5,568 nt of DNA from Anaerotignum sp. (GTDB lineage Bacteria > Bacillota > Clostridia > Lachnospirales > Anaerotignaceae): contig JAFZDV010000035.1 in NCBI GenBank assembly GCA_017560955.1, positions 1-5,568 on the forward strand. The letters run 5' to 3'. Of this stretch, positions 1 through 4,648 are shown in pieces; positions within the stretch are counted from its first letter, which is position 1, and every line of letters begins with the position of its first letter. Made by a program: the position numbers and the translations under genes. The notes beneath the pieces are model-generated. The model saw only the letters and a program-made list of their open reading frames with translations, had not been told where the DNA came from and did no database searches.

Positions 1-612
1 AAGAATGCCATGGATGGTTTCCGCGAAGGCCGCATCAATGTGCTGGTAGCGTCCGATATCGGCTCCCGTGGTCTGGATATCGAAGGCGTTACTCATGTCA
101 TCAATCTGGATGTTCCCGAAGAACCTACCCACTATCTGCATCGTGCAGGCCGCTGCGGCAGAAAAGGTCTGGAGGGTACAGCCATCACCATCGTAACACC
201 TTACGAACGTAAATGGGTGCATAAATACGAAAAGGCGTGGGGCCTGAAGTTTGAACAGAAGGAAATGTCCTACGGCAAACTGGTGGATAGCCAGAAAACC
301 AAGAAAGACGTTATCAAACCCATGAAGAAGAAAAAACTCATTATCGAGGATAAATGGGTAGAAGGCGACGGTTGGGGCGAATTCGGCGACTGGGAAGATG
401 ATATCGTCATCGAAGTTGGCGGCGGTAACCCCGGCAAGAAAAAACAGAAAAAAGATAAAAATGACTTTTTCTCTTCCTCCAAGCCTCAGAAAAAAGATGG
501 CAAAAAAGGTAAGGGCGATAAGAAAAAAGGCGACGGAGAGGGCTTCTTTGCGAAAAAAGCAAAAAAACTTGCCGAAAAAGAGGCAAACAGAGCAAAAAGT
601 CAAAAAAAATAA
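1..612 (+). CDS. DEAD-box ATP-dependent RNA helicase, C-terminal part (5' truncated by window)
   Basis: The reading frame is open from base 1, so the ATG at 10 is internal; 203 residues are visible. They cover the end of the second RecA-like helicase domain. Motif V is at residues 19-27 (DIGSRGLDI) and motif VI at 47-56 (HRAGRCGRKG, a variant of the usual HRIGRTGR), with the arginine-finger residues R51 and R54 present. Such proteins unwind short RNA duplexes using ATP in ribosome assembly or RNA decay; the exact role cannot be told from this part. After residue about 98 the helicase fold gives way to a low-complexity tail: a KKKK cluster (109-112), an acidic Trp-containing patch (about 117-138), then a very Lys-rich stretch (146-203). 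Such basic tails usually bind RNA non-specifically. The gene ends in a run of eight A's before TAA. No terminator is visible after it, so read-through into the next gene is possible. Family call is firm; subfamily is not assigned. Confidence 0.93.
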   Translation, partial: KNAMDGFREGRINVLVASDIGSRGLDIEGVTHVINLDVPEEPTHYLHRAGRCGRKGLEGTAITIVTPYERKWVHKYEKAWGLKFEQKEMSYGKLVDSQKTKKDVIKPMKKKKLIIEDKWVEGDGWGEFGDWEDDIVIEVGGGNPGKKKQKKDKNDFFSSSKPQKKDGKKGKGDKKKGDGEGFFAKKAKKLAEKEANRAKSQKK

Positions 613-641
613 TTGAGAAATAGCCGATTATCGTTTATGAT
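613..641 (+). promoter_or_regulatory. Predicted sigma-A-type promoter of the DUF1292 gene
   Basis: A TTGAGA box (613-618) and a TATGAT box (636-641) are separated by exactly 17 bases, close to the TTGACA/TATAAT consensus with optimal spacing. The -35 box begins on the base after the helicase TAA. Transcription would start near 648, giving a leader of about 45 nt before the start codon at 694. This is inferred from sequence only. Confidence 0.65.
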
Positions 642-653
642 AGTAGGGAAGTA

Positions 654-667
654 ATTTCATATGAAAT
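654..667. repeat. 14-bp perfect palindrome in the DUF1292 leader
   Basis: ATTTCATATGAAAT reads the same on both strands. It lies just downstream of the predicted transcription start and upstream of the ribosome binding site at 678-686. A site of this size and position could be an operator for a dimeric regulator, but it is AT-rich and could be chance. No regulator is identified. Confidence 0.4.
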
Positions 668-693
668 AATAATAATCAAAGGAGGACTCAACA

Positions 694-999
694 ATGAGCG
701 AATGCGGTTGCGGCTGTGGTCATGATCACGATCACGTACACGAAGAAATGGAAATGGAAACATTAACTCTGACTCTGGATGACGATACAGAACTGGAATG
801 TGGTATTCTGGGCGTATTCTCCGTAGAAGGTATTGAAGGCAAAGAATACATTGCTCTGCTGCCTATGGAAGACGAAACAGTTCTGCTGTATGAATACAAA
901 GAAGACGAAGAAGGCATTGAACTGCTGAACATCGAAAGCGATGAAGACTTCGACAAAGTATCTGCAGCATTTGAAGATCTGTTCGACGAAGAAGACTGA
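694..999 (+). CDS. DUF1292-family small acidic protein with Cys/His-rich N-terminus
   Basis: A 101-residue protein preceded by a strong ribosome binding site (AAAGGAGGA, 678-686, seven bases before ATG). From about residue 20 it matches the DUF1292 (YrzB-like) pattern of Firmicutes: a beta-rich core with 'LTLDDDTELECGILGVF', 'YIALLP', 'VLLYEYKED' and 'FDKVSAAFEDLF', ending in a run of Asp/Glu. The family has no settled biochemical function. The N-terminal 18 residues are distinctive, with Cys at 4, 6 and 8, then His at 10, 12, 14 and 16 alternating with Asp/Val. This is a plausible binding site for Zn, Ni, Co or Cu, but metal binding is inferred. There is no signal peptide or membrane segment, so it is cytosolic. 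It appears monocistronic, with its own promoter and a strong terminator. In many Firmicutes DUF1292 genes lie near RNA or cell-cycle housekeeping genes; here the upstream neighbour is an RNA helicase. Confidence 0.85.
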   Translation: MSECGCGCGHDHDHVHEEMEMETLTLTLDDDTELECGILGVFSVEGIEGKEYIALLPMEDETVLLYEYKEDEEGIELLNIESDEDFDKVSAAFEDLFDEED

Positions 1000-1011
1000 T
1001 AAAGAAATCGG

Positions 1012-1044
1012 CGGGGGTAGAACTCTACCCTCGTTTTTCTTTTT
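1012..1044 (+). terminator. Intrinsic terminator of the DUF1292 gene
   Basis: A 9-bp stem (1012-1020 with 1025-1033, including one G-T wobble) closes a 4-base AACT loop. It is followed directly by a T-rich run (TTTTTCTTTTT, 1034-1044). It lies 12 bases after the TGA and separates this gene from the GDPD gene. Confidence 0.9.
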
Positions 1045-1062
1045 GAAGAACATGCAGAAAGC

Positions 1063-1127
1063 CACTTCTGATATATACAACTACTGAAAATTGCTGTAAG
1101 GTTCAGTGATTGTATATGCCTGAAGTG
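1063..1127. repeat. 65-nt imperfect palindrome upstream of the GDPD gene
   Basis: Arms 1063-1088 and 1102-1127 pair in a single register: 21 Watson-Crick pairs, two G-T wobbles and three mismatches over 26 positions, closing a 13-base loop (1089-1101). The best blocks are CACTTC/GAAGTG at the base, ATATACAA/TTGTATAT in the middle and ACTGAA/TTCAGT at the top. No T-run follows, so it is not an intrinsic terminator. It could be an operator, a 5' leader RNA structure or a remnant of a small palindromic repeat element. Confidence 0.75.
1091..1118 (+). promoter_or_regulatory. Candidate promoter of the GDPD gene (weak)
   Basis: TTGCTG (1091-1096) and TATATG (1113-1118) are spaced by 16 bases and would start transcription about 30 nt before the start codon. 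An alternative is an extended -10 (TGaTATATA, 1069-1077) with no good -35. Both lie inside the 65-nt palindrome, so either promoter would overlap a possible regulator site. The boxes are only moderate matches. Confidence 0.3.
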
Positions 1128-1138
1128 ATTAAGTGCCG

Positions 1139-1147
1139 AAAGGAGAG
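1139..1147 (+). promoter_or_regulatory. Ribosome binding site fixing the GDPD start
   Basis: AAAGGAGAG lies seven bases before the ATG at 1155. The frame is open further upstream to a TTG at 1110 and an ATG at 1116, but neither has a ribosome binding site. Starting at 1155 also places a signal peptide exactly at the N-terminus. Confidence 0.8.
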
Positions 1148-1154
1148 ATTGAAA

Positions 1155-2345
1155 ATGAAAGGAAAAGGACTGACAGCATTGGCTATGGCCATCATGCTGG
1201 GCGTTTCTGCGGTACAGCCTGCGTGGGCGGCGGACTGGCAGAAGGGAAATACGCTGATTGCCCATGCCTTTGGGGAAGTGAATAATAAAATAGAAACGAA
1301 TTCCAAAGAAGCCTTTATCAATGCATGGGAAAATGGTTTCCGCGTGGTGGAAGGCGACTTTACATATACTTCTGACGGGGTGCTGGTACTGCGTCATGAC
1401 TTTGAAAAAGATGGTTCCTATGCAAGACTGGATATCCCTACTACAGGGGATGTTGTTATGGACTCCCAGACTTTTATGAATAGCCCCATTATTTTTGAAC
1501 AGACCCCTCTGCGTGCGGTGGATCTGATGTATCTGATGGCGGATTATCCTGATATGTATCTGGTGACAGATACAAAAGATACGGATAAGGCAACGGTACA
1601 GCGTCAGTTCCGTGATCTGGTGGGTATCGCAAAAAACATTGGTCATCCCGAAGTGCTGGATCGCATCATTCCGCAGTTGTACAATAAGGAAATGATTAAA
1701 TGGATCAGAGAGATCCACAATTTTGACAGCTGGATCTTTACCCTGTATCTGTATAACAACCCTTATTATGATGATATTGCGTCTTATTGTGTGAAGAATG
1801 GTATCGATACTGTTACCCTTCATGTGGACAGGGCGAAAAAGGAAAATGTGAGCAAACTGAAGGCAAAAGGTCTGAAGGTTTATGCCCACACCACAAACCG
1901 TTATCTGACCATGAAAAATCTGATGAATGCAGGTGTTGATGGCATTTATACAGACCGTATCAAGCCTTACGAATTGCATTGGATCGGTCTGGAAAATGGC
2001 AGAAAGACAACAGAGCAGAATTTTGTGGTGGAAAACAAAGAAATTACCCTGACAACACTAGATATCTTCGGCAAAGCCTATGCGCCCCTGCGTCAGATGG
2101 CGAAGGTTGGTAAGGGTTTTTCCGCAACATTCAACAGAGAGGCTAATACTCTGAATCTACAGAAAGGCAGAGCGTTTACTTCCCTGGGTAATGAAATGCT
2201 GATGGACGACAGCGGCAGACTGATCACGAAAAAAGTGGATTTCAAACTGCTGGTGAACGGTAAAGAAAGCAACATCCAATGTTACTATGTGGATGGCGAA
2301 GTATATGCGCCTGTAGAGGAAATCCTTCTGCTGGTACAGAAATGA
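1155..2345 (+). CDS. Secreted glycerophosphodiester phosphodiesterase-like protein with C-terminal stalk domain
   Basis: A 396-residue protein. Residues 1-25 are a Sec signal peptide (basic MKGKGK-like start, hydrophobic core, AWA cleavage site before A26-D27), so it acts outside the membrane. Residues about 33-280 form a GDPD/PI-PLC-like TIM barrel. Visible catalytic and metal residues are H37 in the first motif, E66 and D68 (VEGDFTYTSDG), H81-D82, and the D139-K141 strand. The first motif reads AHAFG rather than the classical AHRG(ENT), a variant of the subgroup related to PI-PLC-like GDPDs. GDPDs hydrolyse glycerophosphodiesters to glycerol-3-phosphate and an alcohol; the actual substrate, a lipid headgroup or a (lipo)teichoic-acid fragment, is not known. 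Residues about 289-396 resemble the copper-amine-oxidase N-terminal 'stalk' domain common in secreted clostridial proteins (AYAPLRQMAK, and later VNGKE...VDGEVYAPVEEI), probably a wall or scaffold module and not a copper enzyme. The gene is flanked by terminators and so is probably monocistronic. Confidence 0.87.
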   Translation: MKGKGLTALAMAIMLGVSAVQPAWAADWQKGNTLIAHAFGEVNNKIETNSKEAFINAWENGFRVVEGDFTYTSDGVLVLRHDFEKDGSYARLDIPTTGDVVMDSQTFMNSPIIFEQTPLRAVDLMYLMADYPDMYLVTDTKDTDKATVQRQFRDLVGIAKNIGHPEVLDRIIPQLYNKEMIKWIREIHNFDSWIFTLYLYNNPYYDDIASYCVKNGIDTVTLHVDRAKKENVSKLKAKGLKVYAHTTNRYLTMKNLMNAGVDGIYTDRIKPYELHWIGLENGRKTTEQNFVVENKEITLTTLDIFGKAYAPLRQMAKVGKGFSATFNREANTLNLQKGRAFTSLGNEMLMDDSGRLITKKVDFKLLVNGKESNIQCYYVDGEVYAPVEEILLLVQK

Positions 2346-2373
2346 CATAAAGCGGAGAAAACCGCAGAAATAG

Positions 2374-2417
2374 AAAAACCATTTCAACTGCTTGCAGGAT
2401 GAAATGGTTTTTTGTTT
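2374..2417 (+). terminator. Intrinsic terminator of the GDPD gene
   Basis: A 13-bp perfect stem (2374-2386 with 2400-2412), built from an A-tract plus CCATTTCA and its complement, closes a loop that can itself form a small CTG/CAG hairpin. A T-rich run (TTTTTTGTTT, 2408-2417) forms the 3' side. The opposite A-tract means it could also work on the other strand. It lies about 30 bases after the TGA. Confidence 0.85.
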
Positions 2418-2421
2418 CGGA

Positions 2422-2459
2422 GATTTGCGGAGCAAATCATGAGTAAGGCGAAGCCTTAC
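2422..2459. repeat. Two tandem short perfect hairpins
   Basis: GATTTGC-GGA-GCAAATC (2422-2438) is followed four bases later by GTAAGGC-GAA-GCCTTAC (2443-2459). Each has a perfect 7-bp stem and a 3-base loop. Neither is followed by a T-run, and they lie beyond a complete terminator, so they are not needed to end the GDPD transcript. The layout resembles the three-hairpin cluster at 4072-4151, suggesting a dispersed intergenic palindromic repeat. Confidence 0.7.
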
Positions 2460-2502
2460 GAATGGGTTTATCTGTAAAATGATAATCTTAAGACTTTTTT
2501 TG

Positions 2503-2537
2503 TTGTTTTTTGCACGAAAGAGGACTATTATTAAGAT
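2503..2537 (+). promoter_or_regulatory. Candidate promoter of the LCP gene
   Basis: Two overlapping options are visible: TTGTTT (2503-2508) with TATTAT (2526-2531) at a 17-base spacing, or TTGCAC (2510-2515) with TAAGAT (2532-2537) at 16 bases. The preceding terminator implies that a promoter must lie in this interval, and an AT-rich tract (2490-2511) sits just upstream of and over the -35. Which pair is used cannot be decided by eye. Confidence 0.4.
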
Positions 2538-2556
2538 GATGTATCAAGTTCAGAAC

Positions 2557-2565
2557 AAAGGAGGT
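2557..2565 (+). promoter_or_regulatory. Ribosome binding site selecting a TTG start for the LCP gene
   Basis: AAAGGAGGT is a near-perfect anti-SD match seven bases before TTG at 2573. The nearby ATG at 2577 is out of frame. The first in-frame ATG (codon 10) has no ribosome binding site and would remove the charged N-terminal segment before the membrane helix. Confidence 0.8.
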
Positions 2566-2572
2566 ATTTTCC

Positions 2573-3574
2573 TTGAATGAAGAACGTAAAAAAAGACTGA
2601 TGCGCCTGTATTTCAAGACCCTTGCCATCACCCTTGCCGTATGTATCGGGCTGATGGGGGCAGGCTACGGCGTATTTGCATATATGGTGGGCGGTCTGAA
2701 CCGCTCTGATATCAACGAAGATAATCTTTCTGCCAATGAAGGCATTGATGGGATCATCAATATCGCCCTGTATGGGGTAGACTCCAGAAATAATGACTAT
2801 ACAGGTCGTTCTGATGCCATTCTCATCTGCTCTGTCAATGGGGATACGGGCAAGATCAAACTGGTTTCCATTGCAAGGGATACTTATGTTTCCGTGCCCG
2901 GTCATTATAATACCAAAATCAACCATGCTTATGCCTATGGCGGTCCTGAACTGGCCATCCAGACACTGAATGAAAACTTCGGCATGGACGTAACTGACTA
3001 TGTGACTGTAAACTTCGAATCTCTGGCAGATATCATTGATGAAATGGGCGGCGTTATGATCGATGTGACCGAGGAAGAACGGTTCCAGGTCAATGCCTAT
3101 CTGCAACGGGGGCTGCCGCTGAGTGAAACGGGTATGGTGAACCTGACCGGTGCGCAGGCAGTAAGTTATTCCCGTATTCGAAAGATCGACAGCGACAGCA
3201 TGCGTGCATCCAGACAGCGTGAAGTTCTGGCGGCACTTTTTGATAAGGCTCTGGAAATCAATCCTCTGAATTATCCTTCTTACGTGCGTAAATTCTCCCC
3301 TATGGTGGAAACATCTCTGAGTAATGACGAAATCCTGAAAATTGCCAAGGTTGGTCTGAAGGGCAGTGCGCTTTCTCTGGAACAGGCGGCTTTTCCCAAT
3401 GATTATATCCAGTCCGGCGGCGAGACTATCAATGGCGGCTGGTATTATGTGTATGATCTGAATCAGGCGACAGATATGCTGCAACAGTATATTTATGAGG
3501 ATATTCCCTTTGAACATTATGGCCTGACGGAAGAAGAAATTGCGGCTCTGTCAGAGTCGGAAGAAACTGAATAA
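2573..3574 (+). CDS. LytR-CpsA-Psr (LCP) family cell-wall glycopolymer ligase
   Basis: A 333-residue protein beginning at TTG. The N-terminus is very basic (residues 4-11), followed by one membrane helix (about 17-39), giving a type II topology with the catalytic domain outside. The LCP domain spans about 60-225. Visible conserved residues are D70 (GVDSR), R79 and D81 (GRSDAI), R102 and D103 (SIARDTYV), the KINHAYAYGG segment (115-124), and the R201/R203...D206...R211...R214-Q215 block (YSRIRKIDSDSMRASRQ). These bind the polyprenyl-pyrophosphate and Mg. The family transfers teichoic acids, capsule or other glycopolymers from the lipid carrier to peptidoglycan. Which polymer is attached here cannot be told. 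The C-terminus (about 315-333) is short, acidic and Ser/Glu-rich. No polymer biosynthesis genes lie nearby, so it looks like a stand-alone housekeeping copy. Its stop codon lies within a palindrome shared with the convergent dut gene. Confidence 0.93.
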   Translation: MNEERKKRLMRLYFKTLAITLAVCIGLMGAGYGVFAYMVGGLNRSDINEDNLSANEGIDGIINIALYGVDSRNNDYTGRSDAILICSVNGDTGKIKLVSIARDTYVSVPGHYNTKINHAYAYGGPELAIQTLNENFGMDVTDYVTVNFESLADIIDEMGGVMIDVTEEERFQVNAYLQRGLPLSETGMVNLTGAQAVSYSRIRKIDSDSMRASRQREVLAALFDKALEINPLNYPSYVRKFSPMVETSLSNDEILKIAKVGLKGSALSLEQAAFPNDYIQSGGETINGGWYYVYDLNQATDMLQQYIYEDIPFEHYGLTEEEIAALSESEETE

Positions 3575-3620
3575 GACACTAAAAAAGACGACTTTTGAAG
3601 TCGTCTTTTTTGATGTCTTA
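3572..3620. terminator. Bidirectional terminator shared by the convergent LCP and dut genes
   Basis: The core is a perfect 14-bp stem (3581-3594 with 3598-3611): a six-base A-tract, GACGACTT, a 3-base loop, then AAGTCGTC and six T's. It therefore ends transcription from both sides. A further 7 bp (TAAGACA 3572-3578 with TGTCTTA 3614-3620) pair at the base after a mismatch and a wobble, and these arms contain the stop codons of both genes. Confidence 0.9.
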
Positions 3621-4052
3621 TTGTTTGCCTGTAGAACCGTGACCGCCGCGGTCTTCGTTGCCTAAGTCGTCTGTTTCTACAAAGTTCAGCGCAGGCTGAT
3701 GCTCGAAAATACGGAACTGGCAGATGCGGTCATTCACTTCGATGACAGTATCACGCAGGGCGTATGCAGGCATGAACCACTGGTCGTTGTTACCGCAGTA
3801 GCTTTCATCCACGATGCCGCAGTGGTTTGTCTGGATGATGCCGTAGTTTTTGAATGTGGAACTGCGGGGAACGATGTGTGCTTCGTAACCCTTGGGCAGC
3901 TGCATGGCAATACCCAGAGGAATCAGCTTGAATTCGCCTGCCTTCAGTTCAACTCTTTCTGCGGCTCTCAGGTCGATCCAGTCAGATTTGCCGTCGATGT
4001 AGCGCAGTTTTTCGATTTTATTGCTTAAATATTTAATCTTAATTGTTTCCAT
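3618..4052 (-). CDS. dut: dUTP diphosphatase (trimeric dUTPase)
   Basis: A 144-residue protein of the usual trimeric dUTPase length, which hydrolyses dUTP to dUMP and PPi, keeping uracil out of DNA and feeding dTMP synthesis. The five motifs are visible in order: motif 1 around residues 24-31 (DWIDLRAA, lacking the common AGxD glycine), motif 2 P62-R-S-S65, motif 3 G79-IVDESYCGN88 with catalytic D82 and Y85, motif 4 R109-ICQF113, and motif 5 R135-GGHGSTG142. In motif 5 the usual aromatic Phe that stacks on uracil is His138. The start is supported by AGAAAGG eight bases upstream (4061-4067). It lies 101 bases downstream of nrdG on the same strand with no clear promoter of its own, so co-transcription with nrdDG is likely, though a hairpin cluster lies between them. 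Confidence 0.93.
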   Translation of the reverse strand: METIKIKYLSNKIEKLRYIDGKSDWIDLRAAERVELKAGEFKLIPLGIAMQLPKGYEAHIVPRSSTFKNYGIIQTNHCGIVDESYCGNNDQWFMPAYALRDTVIEVNDRICQFRIFEHQPALNFVETDDLGNEDRGGHGSTGKQ

Positions 4053-4071
4053 AATGATTTCCTTTCTGTCC

Positions 4072-4151
4072 GCAAAAGCGAATGCTTTTGCAAATGGGGG
4101 TCAAGGGGAATCATTCCCCTTGTAGGGTGCTCGAGGGACAAAGTCCCTCGA
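4072..4151. repeat. Three tandem perfect hairpins between nrdG and dut
   Basis: Three short palindromes fill most of the 101-base gap. GCAAAAGC-GAAT-GCTTTTGC (4072-4091) has an 8-bp stem, CAAGGGGAA-TCA-TTCCCCTTG (4102-4122) has 9 bp, and TCGAGGGAC-AAA-GTCCCTCGA (4131-4151) has 9 bp. All stems are perfect with 3-4 base loops, spaced by 8-10 bases (one spacer holds a GGGGG run). None is followed by a T-run on either strand, so these are not standard terminators. They may attenuate or stabilise the nrdDG-dut mRNA, or be a member of a dispersed intergenic repeat class. Confidence 0.85.
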
Positions 4152-4153
4152 AA

Positions 4154-4648
4154 TTACTCGGCATGATATAAATACAGGGAACTGTTCTGCAAAGATTTCT
4201 GCACATCGATGATACGCTGGTTGAAAGAGCCTTTCCAGTGCAGTTTGGTATCCTTCAGGTCTTCCATGAATCTGCCGTCTACCAGCACATCCACATATTG
4301 TACCAGAGGCAGGGCGCTGATCTCTTCCCAGCGATAGCCTGTGTACAGCCAGATGTTCTTGTCGGGATATTCATGTTTTACCTTTTTTGCCAGTCTTTCA
4401 ATTTCTGCACGGTTGCCTTCAAAAAGGGGATCACCGCCGCTGAAAGTGATGCCGCTGATATAATCACGGCTGAGGATGTCAAACAGTTCTTTTTCTGCAT
4501 CTTCGTCAAAGGGGATGCCGCTTTCGGGGTCCCATGTCTGGGGGTTATGGCAGCCTTTACATTTATGAGGGCAGCCGCTGACCCAAAGCACCACACGCAG
4601 ACCTTCGCCGTTGAGCATATCGTCTTTTGTAATGTTATGATACTTCAT
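4154..4648 (-). CDS. nrdG: Anaerobic ribonucleoside-triphosphate reductase activating protein (radical SAM)
   Basis: A 164-residue protein, typical of NrdG. The radical-SAM cluster motif C26-PHK-C30-KG-C33 (CxxxCxxC) would bind a [4Fe-4S] cluster. The SAM-binding motif is seen as FSGGDPLF (69-76), and YTGY and DVLVDGRF follow as in the family. It cleaves S-adenosylmethionine to make the 5'-deoxyadenosyl radical that abstracts hydrogen from the C-terminal glycine of NrdD. The start codon overlaps the nrdD stop by one base (TAATG), and its ribosome binding site (GAAAGGAAG, about 4658-4665) lies inside the end of nrdD, indicating translational coupling. The enzyme needs strict anaerobiosis, consistent with an anaerobic host. 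Confidence 0.95.
   Translation of the reverse strand: MKYHNITKDDMLNGEGLRVVLWVSGCPHKCKGCHNPQTWDPESGIPFDEDAEKELFDILSRDYISGITFSGGDPLFEGNRAEIERLAKKVKHEYPDKNIWLYTGYRWEEISALPLVQYVDVLVDGRFMEDLKDTKLHWKGSFNQRIIDVQKSLQNSSLYLYHAE

Noticed and set aside
398..616. Overlapping 72-codon frame within the helicase tail, and possible slippage at the A-runs
   Set aside because: The frame follows automatically from the Lys-rich, A-rich sequence. It has no ribosome binding site, and nothing beyond the A-runs themselves supports programmed frameshifting.
1063..1127. Integron attC site
   Set aside because: The size would fit, but I do not see the paired conserved RYYYAAC/GTTRRRY core sites at the ends of the arms, and there is no cassette array or integrase in view.
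1110..1154. Upstream start (TTG 1110 or ATG 1116) extending the GDPD protein by 13-15 residues
   Set aside because: No ribosome binding site lies before either start, 1110-1127 belongs to the palindrome, and the extension would bury the signal peptide behind charged residues.
732..1979. A 415-codon open frame on the minus strand opposite the DUF1292 and GDPD genes
   Set aside because: It runs across two well-supported + strand genes and the terminator between them, its composition is His/Gln/Ile/Ser-rich with no recognisable domain, and it is best explained as a shadow of the codon use of the real genes.
2531..3517. A 328-codon open frame on the minus strand opposite the LCP gene
   Set aside because: The + strand frame carries all LCP motifs, a membrane helix and a near-perfect ribosome binding site. 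The antisense frame has no recognisable domain and His/Ile/Gln-rich composition.
4072..4151. CRISPR array or intrinsic terminators at the hairpin cluster
   Set aside because: The three palindromes differ in sequence, so there is no direct repeat with uniform spacers, and none is followed by a T-run on either strand.
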